Of a stretch of DNA of 64,000 nt, positions 18,907 to 27,851 are shown in pieces. Under the pieces are notes generated by a model. That model saw nothing but the letters and a program-made list of their open reading frames with translations. It had not been told where the DNA came from and did not search any database. Origin of the DNA: JBCDCY01 sp039180875 (GTDB lineage: Bacteria > Pseudomonadota > Alphaproteobacteria > Rhodobacterales > Rhodobacteraceae); the NCBI GenBank assembly GCA_039180875.1, contig JBCDCY010000014.1:1-64000 (forward strand). Reading direction: 5' to 3'. Within the stretch, counting starts at the first letter, position 1, and every line of letters begins with the position of its first letter. The translations under genes and the position numbers were made by a program.

Positions 18907-20553
18907 ATGGCCGAAGAGCAGCCCTTGGGCGGCACCTTGTCCGCCGACGATCTGGCCGGGTTCGACCTCAGCGTCTTCGTGTTGTCGGGTGATGGCGGCG
19001 ACATGCGGTGGCTCAGCCCTCCGCCGGTGGAAGGCGACTGGGAGCGGGCGCTGGCGGCGGCGCCGGTGCCGCTCGACCGCGACCGGATCAATCGCCAGCG
19101 CTGGATTGAGATGGCGGCGGACGGCGATCGCGCCCGCTTCCTGCTCACCCTGCCGGCACCGGACGCCGGGCTGCGCTGGTTCGAGGAGACGCTGATTTGT
19201 GAGGGTGCGGGCCGCACAAGGCGCTTTCGCGGCCTGATCCAGCCCTGCCAGCGCGCCGTCGCCCCCGTCCCCTCCCCCGACGGCGGCGGGCGGGAGCGGC
19301 AGGATCGCCGGCGCCTTGCCCGCGCGTTGGAGAGTGCGCCGGCCGGCATCGAGCGCGCCTTTCTGATGGCCGGCATCGACAATCTGCGCGACGTGCAGCG
19401 CGCTCTCGGGCCCGACGCGGTCGACGACCTGATCGTGGCGGTGGAGCGCACGCTGACCGCCGCCCTGCCACCCTCGGCCGAGATGGGGCGCGTCGCCCCC
19501 TCCCGCTTCGGCATCGCGTTGCAGGAGATGGACGGGCGGGCGCTCTCCGCCCTGGCCACGGCCCTGATGCAGACGGTGGGCGCCGGCACGATCGAGACCT
19601 GCGAGGGGCCGGTCGCCACCACGATCTCCATCGGGGCCGCGATCGCCGAGGCCGGCGCGCCGCTGCCCGAGGACATCTTTGCCCAGGCGCTGGCTGCCTA
19701 CGACCGCGGCCGGGTGGGCCGGGTCGAGCATTTCGAGGCGGCCCCCTGCCGCCCGACGCCGGCCACCGCTGCCCACGTCCACGGCGCCGCCGCCCGCCTG
19801 GTGATGGACGCCTTGGCCGAGGACCGCGTCACCCTGGCCTTCCAGCCCGTCGTCGGTGCCGCGTCCCCCCATCTGCCGGCCTTTCACGAATGCCTGGTGC
19901 GGATCCGCGACCGCTCCGGCACCGTGCTGCGTGCGGCCGAGTTCATGCCGGCGATCGAGCAGCTCGGCCTCGTGCGCCAGATCGACCGCGCCGTGCTGCG
20001 GCGTGCCTTGAGCGTGCTGGCCGAGGTCCCGGACATCCGCCTCTCTGTCAACATCTCGGCGCAGAGCCTGATGGATGCGGAATGGCTGGCGATCCTGGAG
20101 GAGGCGATCCAGGACCATGGGCCGATCGCCGAACGGCTGATTGTCGAATTGACCGAAGGCACGGCGATCGCCGATGTGAGCCGGGCGCGCAGCTTTACCG
20201 AGGCGGTGCAGCGCAGCGGCGCGGCCCTGGCGCTCGACGATTTCGGGGCGGGCCACACGTCCTTCGGGCATTTTCGCGATTTCCGCTTCGACTGCGTGAA
20301 GATCGACGGCGCCTTCGTGCGGGGGCTGACGCGCTCGCCCGACAACCAGGCGTTGATCAAGGCGCTGATCGCCATGGCCCAGCACTTCGAGATGTTCACC
20401 GTGGCCGAGTTCGTCGAGACGGCGGAGGAGGCGGCGCTGCTCGCAGAGCTCGGCGTCGACTGCCTGCAGGGCTACTATTTCGGCGCGCCCGAGATCGCCC
20501 CGGCCTGGCTGCCCGACGCCGGCACAGAGGATCTGCGCTACGCCGCCGGTTGA
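18907..20553 (+). CDS. GGDEF(degenerate)-EAL protein, probable c-di-GMP phosphodiesterase
   Basis: Cytoplasmic protein of 548 residues. The order is an N-terminal sensor-like region (about 1-110), a GGDEF-like domain (about 135-265) whose signature is reduced to APSRF, and an EAL domain (about 285-540). EAL catalytic residues look intact: Glu328 in ECLVR, NISAQS, ELTEG, ALDDFGAG, DCVKIDG, EFVET and the QGYYFG end. The EAL motif itself reads ECL. Prediction: it hydrolyses c-di-GMP, with the dead GGDEF acting as a regulatory (perhaps GTP-sensing) domain. The ATG at 18907 has AAGGGG upstream. No membrane segment. Confidence 0.88.
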   Translation: MAEEQPLGGTLSADDLAGFDLSVFVLSGDGGDMRWLSPPPVEGDWERALAAAPVPLDRDRINRQRWIEMAADGDRARFLLTLPAPDAGLRWFEETLICEGAGRTRRFRGLIQPCQRAVAPVPSPDGGGRERQDRRRLARALESAPAGIERAFLMAGIDNLRDVQRALGPDAVDDLIVAVERTLTAALPPSAEMGRVAPSRFGIALQEMDGRALSALATALMQTVGAGTIETCEGPVATTISIGAAIAEAGAPLPEDIFAQALAAYDRGRVGRVEHFEAAPCRPTPATAAHVHGAAARLVMDALAEDRVTLAFQPVVGAASPHLPAFHECLVRIRDRSGTVLRAAEFMPAIEQLGLVRQIDRAVLRRALSVLAEVPDIRLSVNISAQSLMDAEWLAILEEAIQDHGPIAERLIVELTEGTAIADVSRARSFTEAVQRSGAALALDDFGAGHTSFGHFRDFRFDCVKIDGAFVRGLTRSPDNQALIKALIAMAQHFEMFTVAEFVETAEEAALLAELGVDCLQGYYFGAPEIAPAWLPDAGTEDLRYAAG

Positions 20554-20642
20554 GCGGGGTGGCAGAGCAATGCGTTGAGCGCCAAGGTCAGCGCAGGCCC
20601 AGGCTCGGCATGCGGCCCGTCGGCGGCCGTGGCAGCCGCGGT

Positions 20643-21314
20643 TCAGCCCTTTTTGGCCAGGCGATCGAGGCGGGCCTGCATGTCGGCAAGCTCCGCCTTC
20701 AGCGACTGCAGCTCTGCCTCGCCCGGGGCCTCCTCCCGCATCGGTCGCGGCGCAGCACCCACCCCCGGCTCGGCCGTCTCGCGCCCGTCCGTCTGGCCGG
20801 CGAAGGGGGAGAACATCCGCATGGCGTTCTCGAACCAGTCCATGTTGGAGCGGGCCATCGCCTCGAAATTCGCCAGTGCGGGATTGGTCCCGAAGGCGGC
20901 TCGCACCTGATCGCGCATCCGCTCCTGATTGCGGGCGAAGGTCTCCATCGAGGCTTCGAGATAGGCCGGCACGAAGCCCTGCAGCGTGTCGCCGTAAAGC
21001 CGGATAAGCTGGCGGAGGAAGCTGGTCGGCAGCATGTTCTGCCCCTTCGCCTCTTCCTCGAAGATGATCTGGGTGAGGACGGCCCGGGTGATGTCCTCCC
21101 CGCTCTTGGCATCGGTGACGACGAAATCGTCGCCGTCCCGCACCATCTGGGCCAGGTGATCGAGGGTGACGTAGCTTGAGCGCGCGGTGTTGTAGAGCCG
21201 CCGGTTGGCGTACTTCTTGATGGTGATCGGCGCCGGCTCGCCACCGTCCGCGCGCTCACCCGCCCCTGCCGCTTTGGCCCTGCCCTTTGCCGCCGCCACC
21301 TGCGCCTCCTCCAC
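20643..21314 (-). CDS. phaR: Polyhydroxyalkanoate synthesis regulator PhaR
   Basis: DNA-binding repressor that also binds PHA granules and controls phasin and pha genes. In the 223-residue protein the PHB/PHA accumulation DNA-binding domain lies at about 30-90 (ITIKKYANRRLYNTARSSYVT), followed by the PHB-associated region (LLPTSFLRQLIRLYGDTLQ) and a C-terminal helix that may form a coiled coil (ELQSLKAELADMQARLDRL). A TGC-N6-GCA palindrome 52 bases upstream suggests autoregulation. It is divergent from a PhaC-like gene and close to phaA and phaB. Confidence 0.93.
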   Translation of the reverse strand: MEEAQVAAAKGRAKAAGAGERADGGEPAPITIKKYANRRLYNTARSSYVTLDHLAQMVRDGDDFVVTDAKSGEDITRAVLTQIIFEEEAKGQNMLPTSFLRQLIRLYGDTLQGFVPAYLEASMETFARNQERMRDQVRAAFGTNPALANFEAMARSNMDWFENAMRMFSPFAGQTDGRETAEPGVGAAPRPMREEAPGEAELQSLKAELADMQARLDRLAKKG

Positions 21315-21365
21315 CCGGTGCGCCTCTCTCGTGGCCTGAGACTATCCGCCTCCTCTGCCACCGCA

Positions 21366-21379
21366 ATGCAATTTTGCAT
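21366..21379. promoter_or_regulatory. Candidate PhaR operator upstream of phaR
   Basis: ATGCAA-TT-TTGCAT, a palindrome with the pattern TGC-N6-GCA, in the gap between divergent phaR and the small gene/PhaC-like unit. A second element of the same pattern lies in front of phaA. PhaR sites reported from related bacteria are TGC/GCA palindromes, so this is a reasonable but untested operator. Confidence 0.5.
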
Positions 21380-21414
21380 GCGCGAAGACCAGGCCCCGTG
21401 CTAGCCGTGGGGCG

Positions 21415-21588
21415 ATGAGGACGGGCCCCGAGACACCCAAGCAGCCGCCGGGCGAGACCGAGGCGGAGCGGGCGGCCGCGCGCTGGCTCGACCTATGGGA
21501 AGAGATGTTGTCGCGCCGGGCCCTCGACCCCCAGGCCTTCGCCGGTCCCTCCGGGCCAAGCGATGCAGACCGCGCCGCACAAGCCTGA
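21415..21588 (+). CDS. Small hypothetical protein (57 aa) overlapping PhaC-like gene
   Basis: Reading frame of 57 codons starting 35 bases after the candidate PhaR operator and overlapping the start of the PhaC-like gene by 26 bases. The protein is hydrophilic. It has an acidic start (GETEAERAAA) and an amphipathic stretch ARWLDLWEEMLSRRALDP that could bind a partner or a granule surface. The ribosome site is weak (TGGGG). It is the only plausible gene in front of the PhaC-like gene, and the overlap suggests coupling. I do not recognise the family, and it could be non-coding. Confidence 0.45.
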   Translation: MRTGPETPKQPPGETEAERAAARWLDLWEEMLSRRALDPQAFAGPSGPSDADRAAQA

Positions 21589-22768
21589 GCCGGCGCCCTG
21601 GCGCATCGGCGCGCCGCGCCCGCTGGTCTTCCACCTGGGCGCCGCCCTCGCCACCTATCAGCAGGCGCTGCTGCCGGCCGATGCCGCTGCGCCCTTGCCC
21701 CCGCCCCCCGACTGCGCCGCACCGCCGCTTGCCATCGCGCGGGAGGCAGCCCGCCGGCTCGCGACGCTGGAGGAGGGGATCGCCCGCTGGCAGCATCACC
21801 CCTATCGCCGCCGGCTGCCCGACCCGCCGGCGCTTTGGCGCGAGGGCGCGACCCGCTTGCTCGACTACGGCGGCACCGGGCCTGTCATCCTGGTGGTGCC
21901 GTCGCTGGTCAACCGGGCCTACATCCTGGATCTGCGCCCGGGCCACGCCCTGCTGCGCTGGCTTGCCGGGCAAGGGCTGCAGCCCCTGCTGCTCGACTGG
22001 GGCGAGCCCGGCGGGGCGGAGCATGGCGCCGATCTCGACACCTACGGCCAGCGTCTGGCCCAGGCTGTGACCGTGGCGGTGGAGCGGGCCGGCGGGCCGG
22101 TCGGCCTGGTTGGCTATTGCATGGGCGGCACGCTTGCCGCCGCCTACGCCGCGACCCGGCCTGAGCGCCTATCCTCCCTCGCGCTCCTCGGCGCACCCTG
22201 GCGTTTCAGTCGGGAGACGGCGCCGGTGGCCCTCGTCCGGGCCCTCGGTCGCGCCCTCGGCACCCACGACCTGCCGATGCTGCTCGACCGGCTGACCCAA
22301 GTCTTCGGCGCGGTGCCAGTGGAGCTGCTGCAGCTCTTCTTCGCCTGGCTCGACCCGATCCTCGCCGCCCGCAAGTTCCGCCGCTTCGCCGCGCTCGATC
22401 CGGCGAGCGATGCGGCCGAGCACTTCGTCGCCATCGAGGATTGGCTGGCCGACGGGGTGCCGATGGCCGGCCCGGCCGCGCGGGAGGTGCTCGGCCCCTG
22501 GTACCTCGAGGATGCGCCGGCAAAGGGCGCCTGGTCCTTCCTCGGCCAGCCGGTGCGGGCGGAGGCGATCCGGCTCCCCACCCTGGCGGTCTGCGCCGCG
22601 GCGGATCGAATCGCGCCCCCCGCCTGTACCGAGGCCCTGCCCGAGGCGATCCCCGGGGCGCAGACCCTGCGCCCGACCTCCGGCCATGTGGGCATGATCG
22701 TCGGCCGCGCCGCACCGGACCGCGTCTGGCGCCCCCTCGCGGAGTTTTTGCAGAGCGCCGCCGCCTGA
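21563..22768 (+). CDS. PhaC-like alpha/beta hydrolase (short PHA synthase-related)
   Basis: Alpha/beta-hydrolase of 401 residues related to PHA synthases. The nucleophile motif is GYCMGG with Cys186, as in PhaC rather than the Ser of lipases. The acid is probably the Asp in CAAADRIAPP and the His lies in TSGHVGMIVG. Length matches the class III catalytic subunit more than the roughly 600-residue class I enzyme, yet no PhaE subunit is visible. It may be a second, divergent synthase or an acyltransferase/hydrolase acting on PHA intermediates. Position beside phaR, phaA and phaB supports a PHA role. Confidence 0.78.
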   Translation: MQTAPHKPEPAPWRIGAPRPLVFHLGAALATYQQALLPADAAAPLPPPPDCAAPPLAIAREAARRLATLEEGIARWQHHPYRRRLPDPPALWREGATRLLDYGGTGPVILVVPSLVNRAYILDLRPGHALLRWLAGQGLQPLLLDWGEPGGAEHGADLDTYGQRLAQAVTVAVERAGGPVGLVGYCMGGTLAAAYAATRPERLSSLALLGAPWRFSRETAPVALVRALGRALGTHDLPMLLDRLTQVFGAVPVELLQLFFAWLDPILAARKFRRFAALDPASDAAEHFVAIEDWLADGVPMAGPAAREVLGPWYLEDAPAKGAWSFLGQPVRAEAIRLPTLAVCAAADRIAPPACTEALPEAIPGAQTLRPTSGHVGMIVGRAAPDRVWRPLAEFLQSAAA

Positions 22769-22825
22769 CATACCATCGCGCGATGCGACGGTCTGGGGGA
22801 TGACAAAGCCGCCCGGGCGACTATG

Positions 22826-22839
22826 TTGCAGCGCAGCAA
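22826..22839. promoter_or_regulatory. Candidate PhaR operator upstream of phaA
   Basis: TTGC-AGCGCA-GCAA, the same TGC-N6-GCA pattern as in front of phaR, 47 bases before the phaA start. The shared pattern at two pha promoters in one locus makes regulation by PhaR likely. Confidence 0.5.
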
Positions 22840-22885
22840 AACGCGACGGGCATCCCCCGCCCGGTCGGATAGGGAGACAACACCC

Positions 22886-24061
22886 ATGACCCACGTCGTC
22901 ATCGCCAGCGCGGCCCGCACGCCCGTCGGCAGCTTCAACGGCAGCTTCGCCGACACGCCCGCGCACGACCTCGGCAGCGTGGCGATCAAGGCGGCCCTGG
23001 AGCGGGCGGGCGTCGAACCGGGCGAGGTCTCGGAAACCATCCTCGGCCAGGTGCTGACCGCCGGCCAGGGCCAGAACCCGGCCCGCCAGGCCCATATCAA
23101 CGCCGGCCTGCCGATCGAGGCGGCCGCCTGGGGCATCAACCAGGTCTGCGGCTCGGGCCTGCGCGCCGTGGCCATCGGGGCGCAGCATGTGGCCCTCGGC
23201 GATGCCGGCATCGTGGTCGCCGGCGGGCAGGAGAGCATGAGCCTTTCGCCCCACGTCGCCCACCTCCGCAAGGGACAGAAGATGGGTGATATGTCCTTCG
23301 TCGACTCGATGATCAAGGACGGTCTCTGGGACGCCTTCAACGGCTACCACATGGGCCAAACGGCAGAGAACGTGGCCCGCCAGTTCCAGATCGGCCGCGA
23401 CGCCCAGGACGAGTTTGCGCTGGCGAGCCAGAACAAGGCCGAGGCGGCGCAGAAGGCCGGCCGCTTCGCTGACGAGATCGCGGCGGTGACGCTGAAGACC
23501 CGGAAGGGCGACGTGGTGGTGGAGAACGACGAGTACATTCGCCACGGCGCCACCATGGATGCGATGCAGAAGCTGCGCCCGGCCTTCACCAAGGACGGCT
23601 CGGTGACGGCTGCCAATGCCTCCGGCCTGAACGACGGCGCGGCGGCCACGGTGCTGATGTCGGCCGAGGAGGCGGAGCGGCGCGGCATCACCCCGCTCGC
23701 CCGCATCGCGAGCTACGCCACCGCCGGCGTCGATCCCGCCATCATGGGCACCGGGCCGATCCCGGCCAGCCGCAAGGCGCTGGAGAAAGCCGGCTGGAAG
23801 GTCGACGACCTCGATCTGGTGGAAGCCAATGAGGCCTTCGCCGCCCAGGCCTGCGCGGTGAACAAGGACATGGGCTGGAACCCCGACATCGTGAACGTCA
23901 ATGGCGGCGCCATCGCCATCGGCCACCCGATCGGCGCCTCGGGCGCGCGCATCCTCAACACGCTCCTATTCGAGATGCGGCGTCGCGACGCCAAGCGCGG
24001 CCTCGCCACCCTCTGCATCGGCGGCGGCATGGGCGTCGCGCTCTGCGTTGAGCGCGACTGA
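22886..24061 (+). CDS. phaA: Acetyl-CoA acetyltransferase (beta-ketothiolase)
   Basis: Joins two acetyl-CoA to acetoacetyl-CoA, the entry to polyhydroxybutyrate. In the 391-residue protein the active Cys88 lies in NQVCGSGLRAV, the His in GHPIGASGARI, and the second Cys in CIGGGMGVAL. The ATG at 22886 has AGGGAG upstream; an open frame of 21 residues before it is not conserved-looking. phaB follows 74 bases later, so the pair is one operon. A TGC-N6-GCA palindrome precedes it. Confidence 0.97.
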   Translation: MTHVVIASAARTPVGSFNGSFADTPAHDLGSVAIKAALERAGVEPGEVSETILGQVLTAGQGQNPARQAHINAGLPIEAAAWGINQVCGSGLRAVAIGAQHVALGDAGIVVAGGQESMSLSPHVAHLRKGQKMGDMSFVDSMIKDGLWDAFNGYHMGQTAENVARQFQIGRDAQDEFALASQNKAEAAQKAGRFADEIAAVTLKTRKGDVVVENDEYIRHGATMDAMQKLRPAFTKDGSVTAANASGLNDGAAATVLMSAEEAERRGITPLARIASYATAGVDPAIMGTGPIPASRKALEKAGWKVDDLDLVEANEAFAAQACAVNKDMGWNPDIVNVNGGAIAIGHPIGASGARILNTLLFEMRRRDAKRGLATLCIGGGMGVALCVERD

Positions 24062-24135
24062 GCGCGTCCCCACCGATCCAGGCGGGGCCGTCCGGCCCCG
24101 TCCACCCCAACGACAGAACAATCAGGGAGGAGACC

Positions 24136-24861
<726 letters not shown>

Positions 24862-24864
24862 TGC

Positions 24865-25041
24865 TCAGGCCGCGCGGTGCGCCCCGAAGATCTGGCGCAC
24901 CGCCCTGCGGACCGCGCTGAACAGCCCGATCGCCGCATCGGCCCGGGCCCGGCGGCCGCGGGCCAGGGCTTCGGCCATTGTGAGCGGGCGCGGTTGCCGG
25001 GTCTCGACGGTCGGCTCGTAGGGTTCGAGATAGTCGAACAT
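24865..25041 (-). CDS. Small basic hypothetical protein (58 aa)
   Basis: Frame of 58 codons with AGGA 8 bases before its ATG, ending 4 bases from the phaB stop. The protein begins with an acidic, aromatic segment (MFDYLEPYEP) and becomes strongly basic and amphipathic (ARGRRARADAAIGLFSAVRR). Its layout resembles small proteins often found in Rhodobacterales, but I do not recognise a family and the DUF1127 motif is absent. It is divergent from a LysR regulator with a palindrome between them, the usual arrangement for a LysR target. Good ribosome site and position argue that it is real. Confidence 0.6.
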   Translation of the reverse strand: MFDYLEPYEPTVETRQPRPLTMAEALARGRRARADAAIGLFSAVRRAVRQIFGAHRAA

Positions 25042-25139
25042 GGATCAGGTCCTTTTGAGTGAGGCGGTCGGCCCCGCTGGTGTTGGACCTGAAAATGTGG
25101 ATTTTCGCGCCGACTGACAAACGAGTCTTTCTCTCCGTC

Positions 25140-25158
25140 GATTAAGCTCTATTTAATC
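25140..25158. promoter_or_regulatory. Palindrome GATTAA-N7-TTAATC before LysR gene
   Basis: A perfect palindrome ending 4 bases before the LysR-type gene. It contains a T-N11-A core as bound by LysR regulators, and at the same time an exact TTAA-N7-TTAA, the full CtrA site of Caulobacter. Which protein binds cannot be told from sequence. ctrA is present in the window at 53854-54576. Confidence 0.55.
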
Positions 25159-25162
25159 GAGC

Positions 25163-26095
25163 ATGGCGGATCGGCTGCCCCCGCTCACGGCCCTGCGCGC
25201 CTTCGAGGCTGCGGCGCGTCACATGAGCTTTGCCAAGGCGGCGGACGAGCTGGCGGTGACGCCGGCCGCGCTCTCCTACCAGATCAAGGCGCTGGAGGGG
25301 CATCTCGGCGCGCCGCTCTTCCATCGTCTGAACCGCGCGGTGGAGCTGACGGAGGCGGGCCGGGCGCTCTACCCTGGCGCGGCGGAGGGCTTCGATGCCC
25401 TACGCGCCGCCTGGTCCGCAGCGCGGCGGGTGAACGACGACACAACGCTCACGATCACCGCCGGCCCGGCCTTCACCGCAAAATGGCTCGCGCCCCGGAT
25501 GTTCAGCTTCGCCCAGGCCAACCCGGATATCGAGCTGCGCTTCGCTGCGAGCCTGCGGGTGATGGACTTCACCCGGGATGAGGTGGATATCGCCATCCGC
25601 TTCGGCCTCGGCAGCGACGAGGATCTGTTCTCTCGCCGCCTATTTGCTGAGCGAGTGATGCCGATGATGCGCCCGGACCTGGCGGCGCAGGTCTCGGCCC
25701 CCGCCGATCTGTTGCGCCTGCCGCTGATCCACGACGACAGCTTCTCCTTCCTGGAGGACCCGCCGGGCTGGGCCGCCTGGTTCGCGGCGGCGGGGCTGGC
25801 GGAGACGCCGCCCTCCGGCCCGCATTTCTCCAACGCCGATCATGCCATCGACTTTGCGCTCGAGGGCGGCGGCGTGGTGCTCGGCCGCGTCTCGCTCACT
25901 CAGCGCGACCGGGATCAGGGGCGGCTGGTCGCACCGTTCGACCTGGCGCTCTCCACCCCGGCCCACTACCGCTTCCTCTGCCGCAAGGGGACGGAGACGC
26001 GGCCGGCTATCGCCCGCTTCCTCGCCTGGATGGAGGCGGAGATCGCCGCCAGCCCCGTGGCCGTCCCCAGCGACGCGCCCGACCAGCCCGACTGA
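25163..26095 (+). CDS. LysR-family regulator, GcvA-like
   Basis: Transcription factor of 310 residues. The N-terminal winged helix-turn-helix has the GcvA-subgroup signature PPLTALRAFEAAARHMSFAKAA (shortened here: LTALRAFEAAARH, then AALSYQIKALE), and a substrate-binding domain follows from about 90. The start has almost no ribosome site and a palindrome immediately upstream, which suggests strong autoregulation or a nearly leaderless transcript. The divergent 58-residue gene is the likely direct target. The downstream transport operon has its own promoter and could be a second target. Effector unknown. Confidence 0.9.
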   Translation: MADRLPPLTALRAFEAAARHMSFAKAADELAVTPAALSYQIKALEGHLGAPLFHRLNRAVELTEAGRALYPGAAEGFDALRAAWSAARRVNDDTTLTITAGPAFTAKWLAPRMFSFAQANPDIELRFAASLRVMDFTRDEVDIAIRFGLGSDEDLFSRRLFAERVMPMMRPDLAAQVSAPADLLRLPLIHDDSFSFLEDPPGWAAWFAAAGLAETPPSGPHFSNADHAIDFALEGGGVVLGRVSLTQRDRDQGRLVAPFDLALSTPAHYRFLCRKGTETRPAIARFLAWMEAEIAASPVAVPSDAPDQPD

Positions 26096-26109
26096 CAAGG
26101 GGCGGGCGG

Positions 26110-26150
26110 GCGACGTTCCCTTTGACACGTCGCGGGCGCCCGAGTGTAGT
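26110..26150 (+). promoter_or_regulatory. Strong promoter with overlapping operator for the transport-dha operon
   Basis: TTGACA (26122-26127), a 17-base spacer and TGTAGT (26145-26150) form a good sigma-70 promoter about 110 bases before the binding-protein gene. A perfect inverted repeat, GCGACGT (26110-26116) and ACGTCGC (26127-26133) with a 10-base spacer, straddles the -35 element and is a likely repressor or activator site for an unidentified regulator. Confidence 0.65.
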
Positions 26151-26263
26151 CGAGGGGTCAGCACCGTCGAATCGACGCGCCGCGCCGGCTGACCGGCCCA
26201 GGCAGCACGCCCAAGCGTGCCGCCGGGACACGCACAAACCGCGGCACCAAATGGGAGGAGTGC

Positions 26264-27589
26264 ATGTTCAGCCAACGGATGTCGCTTGCCGCCGCGGGTG
26301 CGGTGCTGTCGCTGGGTCTCGGCGCCGGGGCGGCCCAGGCCCAAGAAGAGATAACGCTTTGCTGGGCCGCCTGGGACCCGGCCAACGCCCTGGTCGAGCT
26401 CTCTAAAGACTTCACCGCCGAGAGCGGCATCGAGATGAAGTTCGAGTTCGTGCCCTGGCCCAACTTCGCCGACCGCATGCTGAACGAGTTGAACTCGGGC
26501 GGGCAGCTTTGCGATCTGTTGATCGGCGACAGCCAGTGGATCGGCGGCTCGGCCGAGAACGGACACTATCTGAAGCTCAACGAGTTCTTCGAGGCCGAAG
26601 GGATCTCGATGGACGACTTCCTGCCGGCCGCGGTCTACGCCTACTCGACCTGGCCGAAGGGCACGCCGAACTACTACGCGCTGCCGGCCATGGGCGACGC
26701 CCTCGGCTGGACCTACCGCCGGGATTGGTTCGAGCGGGAGGATCTGCAGGCCGAGTTCCAGGAGCAGCACGGGCGCGCGCTCGCGCCTCCGCAGACCTGG
26801 ACCGAATTGCGCGAGATCGCCGAGTTCTTCCAAGGGCGGGAGATCGACGGCAACACCGTCTACGGCGCCTACATCTTCACCGAGCGTGGCTCGGAAGGCA
26901 TCACCATGGGGGCCACCGCCGCGCTCTACTCCTTCGGTTTCGAGTACGAGACGGAGCCCGGCAGCTACAGCATGGAAGGCGCGGTGAACTCGGCCGAGTC
27001 GATCGCGGCGCTCGAGTTCTACAAGGAGCTCTACGAGTGCTGCACCGCGCCCGGCTATACCGACAGCTACATGGGCGAGGGGCTGGATGCCTTCAAATCC
27101 GGCCAGGTGGCGATGCAGATGAACTGGTTCGCCTTCTTCCCCGGCCTCTTCAAGGATGAGCAGGTGGGCGGCGACCGCATCGGCTTCTTCGTCAATCCGG
27201 CGCAGAACCGCGATGCCTCGACCCTCGGCGGCCAGGGGATCTCGGTCGTGGCCTACTCCGACAACACCGACGAGGCGCTGCAGTACATCAAGTGGTTCGC
27301 CCAGCCGGACGTGCAGGCGAAGTGGTGGTCGCTCGGCGGCTATGCCGTGCACAACTCGGTGGTGCAGGATCCGGGCTTTCCCGACACCGCGCCCTTTGCC
27401 GGGCAGTTCCTGGACGCGATGTCGAACGTCCGCGACTTCTGGCAGGAGCCGGCCTATGCGGAGCTGCTGCTGGCCATGCAGAAGCGGCTGCATGACTATG
27501 TGGTGGCCGACCAAGGCTCGGCCGAAGAGGCGCTGAACAAGCTCGTCGAGGACTGGACCGAGGTCTTCGAGGACGAGGGCAAGCTCTAA
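26264..27589 (+). CDS. ABC transporter substrate-binding protein, family 1 (sugar/polyol type)
   Basis: Periplasmic solute receptor of 441 residues. A signal peptide ends near AAQAQEE, and the mature part starts EITLCWAAWDPANALVELS as in family 1 carbohydrate receptors. Two to four Cys (LC near the start, ECCTAPG at about 263) could form a disulfide. It has an excellent ribosome site (GGGAGGAG). It is first in a ten-gene operon ending in dihydroxyacetone-kinase-type genes, so the ligand is probably a small ketose, polyol or glycerol-like compound. This is inference from context. A cluster of hairpins follows the gene and may keep its mRNA more abundant than the rest. Confidence 0.92.
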   Translation: MFSQRMSLAAAGAVLSLGLGAGAAQAQEEITLCWAAWDPANALVELSKDFTAESGIEMKFEFVPWPNFADRMLNELNSGGQLCDLLIGDSQWIGGSAENGHYLKLNEFFEAEGISMDDFLPAAVYAYSTWPKGTPNYYALPAMGDALGWTYRRDWFEREDLQAEFQEQHGRALAPPQTWTELREIAEFFQGREIDGNTVYGAYIFTERGSEGITMGATAALYSFGFEYETEPGSYSMEGAVNSAESIAALEFYKELYECCTAPGYTDSYMGEGLDAFKSGQVAMQMNWFAFFPGLFKDEQVGGDRIGFFVNPAQNRDASTLGGQGISVVAYSDNTDEALQYIKWFAQPDVQAKWWSLGGYAVHNSVVQDPGFPDTAPFAGQFLDAMSNVRDFWQEPAYAELLLAMQKRLHDYVVADQGSAEEALNKLVEDWTEVFEDEGKL

Positions 27590-27631
27590 ACATGATCCGG
27601 GGACGGCCCCACCGCCCCCGGCATCTGTTCC

Positions 27632-27815
27632 CCCTCCCCCGTTCGCGGGGGAGGGTTCCCACAAAATACGGCCTGCCACCAGGTGCCGAGGATCGCGCCC
27701 GGCCCGAGGGTGGGCGCAATCGCGCCCGCCCTGGGGGGCGGGTCGGGCGCGATCCGGTGCTGGCGCACCGGAAGTACGGAAGATGGGGTAGATCTCGCCC
27801 CATCCGCTGGCGGAT
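27632..27815 (+). other. Array of five stem-loops between binding protein and permease genes
   Basis: Five consecutive inverted repeats: 27632-27641/27646-27655 (perfect 10 bp, TTCG tetraloop); 27691-27706/27739-27754 (16 bp, one G-U); 27754-27760/27765-27771 (7 bp); 27782-27788/27798-27804 (7 bp); and 27802-27807/27810-27815 (6 bp). Some are mutually exclusive. Such structures after a binding-protein gene often stabilise the upstream mRNA or attenuate the downstream genes. No coding sequence fits the gap 27590-27851. Confidence 0.75.
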
Positions 27816-27851
27816 CGTTAGCCGCGTGGGCGCGCTATCGAACACCGCTCC

